Positions 36,983 to 50,400 of a stretch of 64,000 nucleotides of DNA are shown here, piece by piece. How positions within the stretch are numbered: position 1 is the stretch's first letter; each line of letters starts with the position of its first letter. Source of the stretch: Daphnia pulex (lineage: Eukaryota > Arthropoda > Branchiopoda > Diplostraca > Daphniidae). The translations under genes and the position numbers were made by a program. The notes beneath the pieces are model-generated. The model saw nothing but the letters and a program-made list of their open reading frames with translations. It was not told the origin of the DNA and searched no databases. The DNA is taken from positions 7,812,001 to 7,876,000 of the forward strand of contig NC_060025.1 in the NCBI RefSeq assembly GCF_021134715.1, read 5' to 3'.

Positions 36983-38277
36983 TACCTGACGATTTTTCTT
37001 ATAACTAAATCAAGCTTCAAATAAGCTTAGAAATGCAAAATGCTGATTAATCGAATTAGAATTGGATTGAGAAAATACACAGTTTATCCTGATTTGGTTC
37101 TTAAATTCATAGAACCAGTGCTGTCTTAATTCCTTTAGGAATTATCCAATAAGAGCTTTACCATGTGAAATGATTTTCCGTCAAAGAGTAAAAGAATTGT
37201 CAGTGAATAAGAGTTTATTAAATTTCAGCTAAATGGATGAGCTTTTCTTAATCAATCAAAGATGGCTTCGTTGTTCTTTCCTTTTTTTTAATCGAGAATT
37301 TTAATCCCTTTGGCAAGTGGGCGTATTCGATCGTTTCCTTGGTTTAATTCGTTCAAAATTTTTTTCCTGAGCTCTTTCCTCAATTTTTCTTTCCCTGTCC
37401 CCATCTTAAGTTTTCTTGCACAACAATAAACAAATTAACAATTAACAAATCTGTTACACCGGTAAGAACCTTCTTCCTTCACTACCCTTACTTTCCCCCC
37501 GTAGGCCCGTAGTCGCAAATAACCGCCAAAACTCAGAGAACAGTCGAACAAGGGCAAGCTAGGTCAGAGAAATTTTTTCTCTACGTGGTGAACTATTTTG
37601 TGTGAGAACTTTTATAAAAAGCTTGTGAACTTTGAACGTGTGTGTATGATTTCTGTGTAAAATGATTTTCAGCAGTGACTGTGTTTTTACATTTGGTGTG
37701 AATCATGCACGAACTTTGAAGTCGTGTGTCTGGCGCGTGTGCTGTCGGCGTGGCGTGCAGACTGGAATCTTCCACGAACGTTTGGACCTGAAACATCAAT
37801 TTCCTTTATCTGTAAGTCGCCATTAATTTAGTTTTTGAGGATAGACTCATGCATCATGTCGAACTAGAGCCAAATAGTTTGGGCTCCCCGAGCATTGAGA
37901 GCTCAAAAGTTTCTTGCAAGTTCTGAAAATTCGATTTTCGATTAACGTGAAGTGGAAACGATTTAGTGATTTACTGGTCCACCCATGTAACTTTTTCACC
38001 TAAATATCGCAAGTTGTTTTTACTGCATTATCAGTGCTGTGAAAGTTGACAATTAGTTACGTTTATTGAAATGGCCCAATTAATTCGATAATTTCATCTT
38101 TCCGGGTACTTTGTCTTTGTGTTTTTGGGCGGGAGGGTTTGGAATGGCGACAAACTTTCTTTGAATTTCTTCAATAATTTTGAGTAGAAATAGTAGGCTG
38201 CTTTCCTACAAGCATGACGAATTTTGAGGCTTTTGAGATTGTGATTTCGAATGGAATTACATTGGCGTACTGTTTCA
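36983..38277. other. Region between CDase-2 and P4H-E 3' ends
   Basis: About 1.3 kb between converging genes. Mostly AT-rich, with a promoter-like block at 37613-37811 listed separately. TTTATT at 38062-38067 gives a minus-strand AATAAA suitable for P4H-E. Confidence 0.5.
37613..37811 (+). promoter_or_regulatory. Candidate TATA box and first exon, plus strand
   Basis: TATAAAAA at 37613-37620 is followed by GC-richer sequence ending at a strong donor, TCT|GTAAGT, at 37811/37812. An ATG at 37662 opens a 50-codon frame (MIFSSDCVFTFGVNHAR...) ending in phase 0 at that donor. The next plus-strand exon-like block (43990) has an early stop in that phase, so if the two are joined this exon is non-coding. 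It may be the start of a transcript running toward the right part of the window. Confidence 0.25.
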
Positions 38278-40730
38278 CTACATTTCGAAATCCGATTTTG
38301 GGCCACAAGGACGACGGAATTCTTGGCCTCGTTCATGAATCCAATAATTGGCCACTGAAATATTAAAAAATGTAATTTGTGTTTTTTTTTTGTTCTTTGG
38401 AGTAAAGAGGAAATTGCTTTTTAAAAAAAACCGTTACCCCATTTGGATCCTGTAAGAACGGGGCAGCCCGCATGTTGAGTCATTTCGTTTCCTTCGCCAC
38501 TCGGATATAAATTGAACCAAAATGCAGCACTTCCTTTCTGCGGCCACAGAGAAAGGTTTAGTTTCGGGAAAACGGTGGCGCCGCCGGCCTCAACGTCACT
38601 CATCTGTAATGACATTTAGAAAATTTCAGTTGGGAAAAACCAGAGCATTTTTAAGAATCGTGTAATTTTTATTTAACTTACGTAGAACAGCCAAGTGGCG
38701 ATACGACCGCCCCATCCAAAATCTTGTTGAACTTCTCCTTTCTGTTTATTTCAACGAAACGAAAAAGCCTTTAGCGTAAATAAAGTTAGACGTTCAAATA
38801 GGATTTTTCTTTACCCTGGCATAGTCGTAGTGAGGCTCGTAATGACCACCAATGCCGTAATTGCAAACTTGGAGATCTTCGGATGTGGCCATGTCGAGTC
38901 CGGTAATATCACCAACGCGAAAATTAATCTGGAATGAAATGTAACATTTTTTAAAGCAAAATAACAGATGATAAACTTTTTCTATTCAACTAACGTCAGA
39001 AACGTAATCGTGTTCTTCATGTTTCAGCCAGGCAGATTTTGCAATTCGATAGCGAGAAACTTCACGTGCGCCACTCTCTTTCTTCTGAACAGTTGCACGT
39101 TCAAACTATTTCAAGCCATAGAGAATGATTTCATTTCGTTGAACAGGCATTTGTGTAAATATTTGTAAGTTCTCTTTTACTCTTGGTTGGGCTAGCCTCT
39201 TGATGGTTTCAATCTCTTCATCGGAAATAATGTCATGATAAACGACTATCCTCGGTTTCAGTAATGCCTCCTCCATTTTGATGGGCTGAATGAAAAAGTA
39301 GGGAACATTGTTGGTTACGTAACGGCATCGTAGACGGCCTTCTAGTTTGGGATCCATCAACTTTTCACCTCTGAAAAGATAACTTGTCACTTAACCGTGG
39401 AAGTTTTTTAACGGATTTTAGCAGTAAGTCTTATACCTGCAAAGCTGTTCGTACACATCCCAATGTTCTGTAGTTCCGGGGGGTTTCGTCAACTTTAGTT
39501 TGGCTGTGTCAAATGGTTCGCTCATGTCTATGTTATCCTCGCTAAAGGAAAAAAAAAACAAGAAACGCACGTTAAAAATCTTTCGCGCATTCATTTGGAA
39601 TGCTGTGAAAAATGGAACGTACTCTCCAGTTTCTCCACGTCGCTCAGTTACTCCGAGTTGACGAAGCAGTTTCTCATAATGCCTTTTGTTCCCAAGTGCA
39701 CGCTGATGGTAGGGAACTATCTTGAGCAGCTCGTTAGTCATTTGTAAAGCTTCTTTCAAGTTCCCTGGATTTCCAAGTATGCCATTTAGTTTCTCTGCCG
39801 CCAATTTGACTCGATTAACTCATTAGCATGCTTAGTATTCGTCATACCTTGTTTATATGTAGAAAAGGCCAAATAATCTAAAATGTCTTCCCGCGCAACA
39901 GTTTTATTTGATTCGTCTTCGAATTTGTTTAAAGCTTCTGCCATCCACAGAACCGTGTGGTAGTGATCGCCGTTGTTGTACGACTGTCGACCCAGTTCCC
40001 AACAATCGCCAGCTGGACAAAACATGTTGGTCAACAGAATTGCACGGAAGCTCTCAAGTGACACACATGGTTACCAGTGAGATGACGAGAATACTTTTTC
40101 CCTCCTAAAAGCTTTCCTTCTGCTAAAGCGTGCGTATCTAGTTTATAAGTGTCTTGAAGTCTCATCAGTGCGACTGCTGCTCCATTTAAGTCTTCTTCGT
40201 TAGGGAAACGCAGTAAACTGCGGTGCTGAGTGATGTTTTGAATATAGGCTATGCGAAAAAGAATTCAGTATTTCAACTTCAAAGTTAAAACTGATGAAAG
40301 AAGAACTCGATATCCATGTACCAGAACCAGCATTTTTGCTGATGACTCCTTCTACTTTCTTCCAGTCAGATGTGAGTCGCTTAACAAGTAAATATGCATT
40401 GACTGGGTTGGCCAAGTATTTCGGCACATCTGCGATGGCTTCCTGGTACATGCTCTCGTACTCTTCGAGAATTCTGACGTAATGGAAAAAAGAATTAGAA
40501 ATTTTCGCCCTTTGGGGCGCGGATTAAAAATTTTTCATTTTTCACCCTCGCAGTTGTTTCATCCTTTTCTCCTCTTCCTGGATGTAAGTGTCAAGGTGTT
40601 TGACTAGCTCGAACTCGGTAGCTATCAGACCCTCCATGTCTGCCATGGCTGTGAAAACATCCCCGAAAGCTGTTTTTGATTGCGTGACCAGTAGAATTAG
40701 AGCAGCAGGTATCAAGGTAGTAATTTGCAT
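38278..40730 (-). CDS. P4HA: Prolyl 4-hydroxylase alpha subunit (P4H-E)
   Basis: Fifth P4H alpha paralogue, 546 residues. Exons: 40730-40546, 40473-40322, 40248-40075, 40012-39848, 39764-39623, 39541-39437, 39370-39181, 39105-38995, 38928-38815, 38741-38682, 38603-38438, 38354-38278. Signal peptide MQITTLIPAALILLVTQSKTAFG. Catalytic residues are His441, Asp443 (PHYDYAR, with Tyr between them instead of Phe), His510 and Lys520. Exon 3 has one extra Gly codon (LLGGKKYSRHL). Exon 10 is the shortest of the set at 60 bases (20 residues, GWGGRIATWLFY). Exon 8 ends in SD where the others end in FK or LK. An acceptor (ttcaaatag) lies just before the ATG, so a 5' UTR intron is likely. It faces CDase-2 tail to tail. 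Confidence 0.95.
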
Positions 40731-43700
40731 GTTGAGAAGAAGCTATTTGAAATTTTTAAAATTGAATTAGTGAATTCAGTGAAATTGTTTTAGAATTTCA
40801 TAGCGAAACAAACGGCCAGCCTTTCCACCCGTGACACGTCAAAGAAGCCGAAACCATTTTAAAACCCTATTTTTTCCCATTATGGCTTTTCTTTTTTACA
40901 AAGTTTTTTTTTACGATGAATTCGTATGCGCTGGGCGAGCACTGGAAGGTTTCGATATACTGTAGCCCGGGCTCAGCAGGGGATCTGTCACGCATCACCA
41001 GCCTGCACGCATTTTCCTGTACCAGCGTTTTTTTTTTTACTATTCTGATCGCGTCATTTAGCACGAGTCCGTTCCTTAACACTTGTTTTCCATATTGGTG
41101 AGGTCAGTCATATCTAAAATGTTGGTGTCCTGTTGGTCATCAGCCAACAACTGCCGAAAGGTTGATCGACTCTGCCTTCAACTTTTTGCCATGAAATTTT
41201 ATATTTAAGTTAACCCCCCACGCATTTGAATTCCCGGATCAGCCGTTCCACCGGGTTCCGTTGTCAATAGCCATGTTGTGCTTTGAACACGAATACAAGT
41301 TTTTTGTTGGAGAATAATAACAATGTTACTTACCGTAACTTGCAAACTCTAAAAAGTTCCTGTATCGATTGTTTCGAATAATGCAACTGAGGACACAATT
41401 TCAATTTTTTTCCAAGTTGTGCAAAGACTGCAAGTGCATTCTGTCAAGGTTGGCGGCCAACTGCACTTCTCATTGCATGCTGGCACGTGAGGAAAGCAGT
41501 TGAATGTTTTGTGAGAGCAGTAGCGTTAGTCCCGCCTTTTTTCTTTCCTATCAAGTATTTCTCACATCACGGCACACACGTAAAACACAACAGTCCTCGT
41601 CTCCTTCTGAAACATTTACTTCCCTTTTCGTCCGTGGGCGAAGCCAGTTTTGTTCCCTTCTGTCACGCAAACCTGTATTAAACACACCCCGTCAACGATG
41701 AAATTCGTAAGAGCATCAGGGATACCACCAATACGATGGACGATACGGAACTTGAACATCTGCGATGTTGAAATTACTTTCGGTCGAAAATTCTACTTGT
41801 TTAATGCCATAAAATTGCTTATTTTTTTCCTCTCAACGTTCTTGTTAATTTATGCTCTCAGGAAAGGGGAAACAGCAGTAGTCGGCTTTAACCTTGAATT
41901 CGCTTTCTAAAGGATGATCAGTCTTGAAGCTCACAGCGTCGTCACGATACAGGTTTTTAACCCGTTCTCTCGAGCTATCATTTGTTCGTGATGGATTCAA
42001 AAATTATACGGTGTTGAATCAAAAACATCACTCCCTAGTCCTTGAAGTGTTTTTCTTTCGACGATCCTTTAAATTCTTTTGATGAGAAATTCCCCAATGG
42101 AATAAACAAAAATGAATGATGAAACGCGGAAAATTGCACCGAGCTTCTTGCACTTGAACACCGGTAGTCCTCCATGCGAAAAAAGGAAAGCTCTAGTTCA
42201 TTTCTTTGTCAAAACTCTTTGTTGAGCGCATCTTTCAGTTAGTACTTAACAAAAATTGAGAGCGTTTGTTTAACTGTTCTTTGTCGGCATTCAATTTTCG
42301 TTGATTACTGGCAAACTACATGTAACTGTACAGACACTGTAAATAATTATCTGGGTTTAATAGCGAAAAAGGAAAACTTTAAAAGAAATTCTAATTGCTC
42401 CATCTTTCGGAGCACTTTTGTGCACCACATTAAAAATTCCGCGCATTATATCCGCTACGGTTTTCACATTCTTTTTATGTTTTTTCTTCTTCTGATACGC
42501 TACATAAAACACCGAATGTTGAAGATGAAAGCGGTTAAAACTTGAAAGTCCATATTTATTTTTTATCAGCGTAGCCGAGTACTTTGTTTCTCTTTCCGCT
42601 TTTCTCTTTGACATTTTACCCTTCTGGTTTTATAATTGGTGTTGGAAGGACGAAGTATTTATAGTTTGATGGAATCATGTTTTTTTTCGTCATTTTTCAC
42701 ACAGTGAGATACGACGGACGTGTTCAGTTCATTTTTTTCACTACAGTCATATCAGGTATTGAAAAGGTTATTTCGCTAGCTGGCTGAGTTCGTCGTGCTG
42801 TTTTGTCGGACAGCGCAATCAAGTGAATTTCTCTATTCCGTCAGGGCGAATGGAAAGGCGGGGAAAAATTATTCGGACAATGTTTGAATGCGTAGTGCTA
42901 TTATTTATGGGAAAAAAAAAACACCAGGTGAATTTTGTTAAACATTTTGCTATGCACAAACTTGGACTATCTAACACTAGATGGAGGCTTCATTTGGTAA
43001 AATATTATCGTTGTTATATCATGGTGTTATATCCTTTTGTTAAACAAGAAAAAGACTTTACGGGCAAAATTGTTTGAATGACAAGGTAAACTACAACCAG
43101 TCAGATCGAGCTTTGCTTGGCGATGTAGTAAACGTATTTCTTATCAAGAGTAATGATTTTCATTCATTCATAATGGTATTCTCCGTGTAGAGAGACAGAT
43201 GACAAGCTCCTTTTTTCTTCTGAAATATTTCATTGAGGAAAAACGCATCTGCGACGAGCCAGAACATCCATTTTGTGGCCATCGCAGGTGTCCTTAAAAC
43301 CGTTAAAACATCTTTGATAAAAACCATAAACGCTAAATTTGGTTATTCGGTAATCGCTAATCGGACATGAAATTAGCGAATGCACCTGCTAATTGGAGTT
43401 GGATTGTTAATTTTACTAGGCATTCACTAGCGAAAACACTCGTCTCGCCTCTTGTTCGATTTCTTTCCTCTGCAAATTGTGTAACACCCGCCCAACATAG
43501 AAGTACGGCCGTGTCGTATACTACTCAAGCAAAACTATTTTAATTTTTCTATTTTTAATTGGGAAATTCTGGTAAAATTTTTATTATCTCTCAGTTGTGT
43601 CAGTTGTCGCCTTGTCTGCGGAGGAAAATGGTTTTTATTAATTCAGCGGCAAAGTCGAGTTTCAATTGGCAACAGTGCTGAATTAATGGCTGCATGAAAA

Positions 43701-43989
43701 ATAACACATTAAGTAATTACAAAAAATTGATAGTCGTGTCTCACAGACTAGTTTAACTGCAACACTTGAAACTACATAGTAGGTAAATTACTTTATAACT
43801 AAGAATAAAAATAGGGTAATAACAAGGGCTTTAATCAAAATTAGTGCTGAACTGTACCAAGCTTTTAGTTCCGACTACCACTTGGTGGCACATGTTGGTT
43901 CGCAGTCAATGGCAGGCATGGTTTGAATGCATTTGCCATTTACTTTGTTTGATTTGTAAGTACATGTCCCCCTTTTCTTCATATTGCAG
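40731..43989. other. Region upstream of P4H-E, no confident gene
   Basis: Contains the presumed P4H-E 5' UTR and promoter; a minus-strand TATAAAA at 41203-41197 is one candidate. Frames at 41487-41910, 42357-42614 and 42823-43077 show no domain and are treated as chance. No repeats or mobile elements were recognised. Confidence 0.45.
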
Positions 43990-44078
43990 GTCTGAGTCCT
44001 GAGCCAGCCAGCCTGCCAGCCATCATCATCAACATCAAGGATTGCTCGTCATCAGCAGCAGCAGTGTCAGCTTCATTG
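43990..44078 (+). other. Exon-like block (UTR or coding)
   Basis: Bounded by catattgcag and TTG|GTAGTG, and GC-richer than its surroundings. One frame is open after the first two bases (LSPEPASLPAIIINIKDC..). It ends in phase 0 and can be joined in frame to the block at 44287-44493. The product is not recognised. Confidence 0.3.
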
Positions 44079-44286
44079 GTAGTGTATTCATTGTGTGATT
44101 GATACTCTACTTATTCTTCTGTTACATATTTGAATGAATTGCATGGCTTGCTTATGCCTAGTGTGCTCCATTAAAATTTTGCATTCTCTTGTTTATTAAA
44201 AATGAAAGTATACCTAGTCGTTTCATTCTAACTTTTCCTTATGGCTTCCATATTTTCTATAATATTTATTCATTTTTGTAATGTAG

Positions 44287-44493
44287 AAAACCGCAGCCTG
44301 TTTGATTGGAGAGTCCACAGCAGATACATCTCTTCTTCCCCCCTTCTTAAAAAAATCCCAATGTCCTCGTGTACACTCATGTGAATGTGTGTGTATTCAC
44401 GAGGACTCCCTTCCTCCTATCCCACCTGGCGTGTTCAAATTCTGTTCGGATGGATCACTTGGAGATGTCTGGCTGTATTTCCCAGACAGCACG
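44287..44493 (+). other. Exon-like segment (right copy)
   Basis: A 207-base segment after the acceptor taatgtag, open for 69 codons and ending at ACG|GTAGGA; a stronger alternative donor, GTAAGT, lies at 44585. It encodes a Cys-rich middle (CECVCIHEDSLPPIPPG) and GDVWLYFPDST. A decayed relative lies on the minus strand at 19937-20170. Retention of an open frame in this copy but not the other suggests possible coding function. No known domain was identified. Confidence 0.4.
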
Positions 44494-47400
44494 GTAGGAA
44501 TAATTTACCTTATTTTCCATTTGTTTTTCGCTTTTGGGGGGCCTTGATTTTCGTTTCAACATTTCCCCGACCGAAGGCTGTTATGTAAGTTGCCCACCTG
44601 CCCTTGGCAACGAAATGCGGAGAGCGCAAACACTTAAATGATGATGGGTCATCGTTGAGTTTATCACCGCTTTCAGGAGTGTGACGATTACTGAGTCACC
44701 ATTAGGTCTTTCATGAGTAGAGGGCGAACGTCAACGCGATCTTCTTTGTTTAGTGGGGTCAGCATAGTGTTCGACTAAACTGTCTTTCCATCAGGTCAAC
44801 TAAAAATGACTGAAGTCACATTAGGAGTAAGTTTAACCGGAGTTTTGAGTCAGCGCAATTATTTTACTTTGCAACATCCGAGATTTTCGGATACTCAAAT
44901 ATGTACAAAGTCCTTGCCAATTTTTTCCTTTAAATTTTTCGTACGAATCTTCTCGTATGACAATTGTCCTCGTATGACTGTTTTCGAATTTTAAAATGGG
45001 ATCATATAGTTACACTTCCATGGCTTTAATCCCATTTCCCCTGAAAATTGGCAACTGCCAATCTTGTCTTCTTGTTATATCACTATAACAACGAAACTAT
45101 TTCGATAGACTGCAATCACGACGTATTTCGTGCAGTCAGTTCTTGTTTTGTAGAAGTTTTAACTGCCATCTTTCTCCTATCTTCCGCGTCTACATCTTTT
45201 GTGTGTTTGTGATTGAAAATCAGGTGGTCTTGACCGCTTCTTATTTGTTTCTAGCTCAGTCATTTTGCGACGAATTTTTATTATTTTGAAGGTCCCCCTT
45301 TTCCTTTTGAAACATTAATTCTCTTAAGTGTCCAAGTTCGTTAACCATTTTTGGATTGTTAAACAAAAGGCTCTATCCTTCGTTAAAAAAAGAGCTCTTG
45401 CAGATAGCAAACAAATTGAACGTTCATCTTTGAATTGACACACACGTGATCCTTTTTCGGGTATCCCAAACAAACTCAAACAAACCGTCGATGATTATAC
45501 ACACAGTTCATGTTAAAAAAATGTTTATGTAAAAAAAAAAACTTTTGAAACTCCTCCGGTTATCCAAGTTTCAAAAGTTGTATAACTGTTTGCGCGTGTA
45601 TTTTCTTCGTTGCCAAAGTTGCGTGAAGCGTTTGCTTTGGAAAGCGCGACGACTATAAATATTTACTGGCGATTACGTAGCAAATCCAGCACAGGGCACG
45701 ATAAATTTTTTTTAAATGCTAAGGGTGACATTCTGGGTAAAATCTCACTTGAACGACATTTTATCGAAAAACGAAGTAGAATTGTCTTTCTCAACCGAAT
45801 ATAGCATTTTAAAACGTAACATCTATCCGCCTTTTTCATCTATCGCCTATCTCGTTCCGTTATTTCATCATTCATGACATCGCAAGTAGCGTCAGGAGGG
45901 AAATCTTTTCTCGTTCAATTTAAATTGAAAAAACAAAACAAAAACGAAACTCTTTACATTTTCATAAAGCTGTACGGTACTCTAAAGCATTTTCGTGCCA
46001 TACGTGAAAGCCGGTGAAAGCTGGAAGTTGAAAATTGTTGAAATGTGTCCTTAATGCCTGGCAATTTGTTCATTTTGTTTGTCTGCTCTTAAAGGAAAGT
46101 AGAGGAAAAAGTGAATTTATACTGACACCGTCACATATTGGCGTGGACGTATGGATTAGATTGTTAACGAATCGCACACGTCCGCCATATATAGCGTCAC
46201 TAAGCGCCCCTATCGTCTCCTCGGGCGCGACGTGTGAAATTGATCAAACAGATATAAACCATTTCTTTTTGTGTTAATAGACAACATACTTGCGCCTTCT
46301 CTCAAGGCAAATGAAACATATTACGACATGTTGTCCAGCTTCCGATTTTGTCTTCACCGTCGAATTTTGTCTTATTATTGGCCGACTTCCCTAGACATCC
46401 GGGTTCTTGGGAACAAACTTGAGGAATCCTCCTCTCTCAATTGCGTAGCATAGAAAGGAAGTTGTAACCGCAAAGACAGAATTCGGCTTAGAGACTTTTT
46501 TGTATCTTGATTTGATTCGTTCGGATTCGTTCGAAAGTTGTAAGGAGCGGTTAACAGAAATCGATGACTAATCAATGCCTACACTATTTCCAAATATTTT
46601 GCAGAAAAATTTTTAATTGACTTATTCCAGTTTTAAAAAAGAAAAAAAAAAAGGTAAAATGGTTTCATGGGGGAAAACCGGAATGTTTGAAGCTCCTTCA
46701 ATTTGCGTCATGAAGTCACTGGGCGATGGTTTCCGAATCGTTGCGGATGAAACTCCAGTCGAGCTGTTTTGAACCAGTTATTCGTCTCGGCTCATAAAAA
46801 GAAATGAAAGTGCGAAACAAAAAAAAATTACCCAGAAAAGTGTCCATGATATTGATAATAAAACGATACTCTAACGTATTTATTTTCAATCATTGACTCT
46901 GTAATTGAATTACGTCATAGACCTATTGACAATTGACCCCTCTGGTCTTGTTGTCAGTGTTTTCGGCGAAGTATTTGTTTTTGCTTGGTCTCTTGTGATG
47001 TAACTTGGTAATAGTTTTATTGGAGAATTTATTCGTAATTTTTTTTTTTTTTTTTCAAATTCAAATGTGAGATACCGACGGGCGCAAAGTATATCTTTAT
47101 ATTTTGTAGCTTTTTTCAATACTGCAAAAGGAAGCGGAAGCGGCTTTGTTTTCAAATTAACCACCAGATTTAAAAAAAGAATTGTTAGCCATCTATTGTC
47201 TGCTTGAGGGAGAATCTGAAATTGCTGATGTCGAATTCCGCATTTCCGGGACGCATTTGACAAGTCTTAGCAAAAGGAATCAAAGAAAGACAAAAAACAA
47301 ACAAAACAACAAATAAAAATGTGGAAAAATGAAATGAAATTAAATCGTAATTCATACAAGTAATAGAACTAAGGAAAATTAAAGGGAAACATTTAATTGA

Positions 47401-50400
47401 CCTAAACATCCAGTAGAATTTCATATAAGTAGTTCCAAACAAATGTTGCATCCCTTCTTGTAATTAACAAAACATCTGCTCAACCATTAGTATAAAAAGT
47501 GTTGCAAATTTGTTACGTTGTTTTGTGCGCTTGATGTCTTTTCCTTCAGCCGTTATCCCCAATTACCCAATTTGCGAATTCCGTCGAGAACACTCGTCTA
47601 GGGGCGAAATTGGTCGGTAAAAAAGAAAAAGCGACAATGTAATGGAGTAACAGCTGGAACAATTGGATGTAAACTAATGACGTTGCTTTTTTTAAGTTTC
47701 TTTTTGAAGTGGAATGTCCATAAAGTGCCCTTCACGAGTTGTTAAGAGACAACGTGTATAACAAACGGGCCGATGAATTCTGAATGTGCGGATTTTCTTT
47801 TTGCGGAATCGCACGGTGAAACCGCGAAAGGGCATGTAGTATATTCACGCCCTTTTATGGTGTGGAAACATGCAGATGCGTGCGCTTTTGATGGCAGATA
47901 AAGAGGGCGTCAGGAGGAAATAACTTCACGAGTGGATTGTTAGATATTCATCCAACGATCCGTCTAATCTGACTCGTTGAACTCGGTTGTACTCCATCCT
48001 GCTCTTCTTATCTCCTTGTGTCGTTTTGATTATGCCGGTCATTGTTCGTCAGTGAAATTCGAGTGAATCGACCCGGACGAGATTTTTTTTTTTTCACGCC
48101 GAACCAGACTTTGTTTTCGACACTGTTTGCGTGTACTGCATAGCAGCAAAGATCGTGCACGAAGAACATAAAAGTCGGGTGACGCATGTTGCTGAGTCTT
48201 CAATAATGCAAACGATTTACGCACGGCGAAGTCCTTGTGGCGATGGTAACATCTCTAAATATAGGAAGATTTCTTTGCTGCTTGGTGAAACAAATGTCCG
48301 ATGTCATGGCAACCGACTGACGGTCTTGCAAAACGCAAGCCGTAATTATTGACGCGCAGATGTTGTTGGTGGCCATAAAAGTTGGACATAGTCGTCCATC
48401 TCCATGGCGATGGTAATTTAGTTTGGGCTAGTTTAATCAAAAGGTGATCGGGCAAAGTTGAAGGTTGCTACCTCATTCAAAATTGGAGAAGAGGGACTAG
48501 TAACCATAGTGACCGCCAAAAGTTTTGGAGCAGGATCAAAAGATTTGCACAATTTGGCTTTTGGACAACATGTATAGAAGATAGAAACATCCACCAATTC
48601 CCTGACGTACATTTTCAATATAGACATTTCATATGAATCATTGAATGGCGACAAGACCGACTCCATTTCGATGATTACATTTTCCATCACGAGTAGCTCT
48701 ATTTCGGGCTAGGATCTTTTATAACCTTCTTCTCTTTTCGGACATATACTCTCATTCGGATAGGCAGCTGCCAACTCGGCTGCAATCAGGATCAGTTCAA
48801 AGACGAGACATTACCGCTATGCTTGTTTGGACAGGTTTTCAGATGGGTTACGATCCATCAGCATCATGTCCAAATCCGAGATGGACTTGGACTACTTACA
48901 CACTTCCGTAACAAGGTCTCATGCCACTCGTGATATGCTGCTGCCTTTGCTGTAGGCCTTTGGTCTTTAAGTTTTCACCGCTGGGAAGCAATGAAGACTT
49001 ACGCAACTATGACCCTCCGCAGGGAAATCAATAGAGTTTGTCGCTATTGGTCTATCGCTAAAGGTGCAATGGACCAACTCGCATCACGGAGGTTTCGCGT
49101 TATCTTCAGATACGCTAGCGGCACCTATTTCTGCTCGACTGACTACCGTCTTGTTTCTTTGTTCTCTTTTGTCCCATTTCATCCCGGAGAAGAAAAGGAG
49201 GAAGGACTACAAGTCTCTTTTTGATTAAAAAGTTTGATAATAAAATCGCTTGTCCTACGAAATATATCGGACATATGTCTTTTGACGTGGTTTCTCAATC
49301 GATCATCGGCGGACAGAAAAGAGGAGGGCGCTGAGATGTGTGACAGATCGGGTAACCCATTTAAAAATAGAAAATAAACAAAGTAAAGATGTTAAAGAAA
49401 AGCGAGTGAATGGAGAAAGGTCCGGCGGGAGCCGATCCCTTGTGGGGACAAGGGAGAGAAACGAGATTTATCGGTCCTTTCTAAAAGAGATCCCATCAGG
49501 AGCGTTCATGTCCATATATCAATACGGTCGTCGTCGCCGCCGCTTCGGGTCAGAGGGTCGCTATGCATTTTCGTTGTTGTAGAGGAGAGCTATAGATCAC
49601 ATTCTTTTCTTTTTTTTTCTTTTCTTTTTTCCTCTTGATATCAAGCGGCTCTTTCTTTAACCCCCCTAACCCATGGTAGCATTAAGGCCGTCACCCAGAA
49701 CTTTGGTGGTAGCCGTATAGTACGCGCCTGACTTCATATACTATTTGGGATAGATTGTGACAGCGCGAACTTTTTATTTTTTCATTCTTTCCTCATATTG
49801 CGAGATGAAATAAGAAATAGTTGAAAGAAAAATGCAGGCCCATTTCCTCTCGAAAAGCATCGACAAAAAAAAAATGTGTAGTGCCTCTTTTATATTCGTC
49901 TGCAGAGGCATTAAAGATTGAAGCTTTTTTGCTGCAGCAGATCCTTTGCTCGGTCTGATGGGAAAAGGAGGTAATCGAGTTTAAGGGCTTCTGATAGACG
50001 TCGACGTCCGGTCTAAATAATCCCCTAGCTTCAGGGATAGAAACAAGACGAGGATCGCATAGCCAATGAACGTCCAAATTATAGCAGTAAAGGGAGAAAA
50101 AAAAAAAACACAAGCGGGGGACGAATGCGACTATAATAACAGGAGTAATAGCCGATGAGGAAGCAAATAAAATGCCATCAGTGTGGTAATCTATATATAC
50201 GGTTTTTCTTTTTTTTTTCATTTGAATGCAACATTGGTTCAGCGCTTTTATTTATTTTGTTTTCCAATTCCGTGTGCCGTTGTCGTCAAACCCAATAGAC
50301 GACGATGGAACAAGGAAGATGGATGGAGATTGGTTGAATTGTTTGGCAACGTGCGGATGTATGTCTTTTTTTTTCTTCCTTTTTGGCTACTCTTCTGTCT

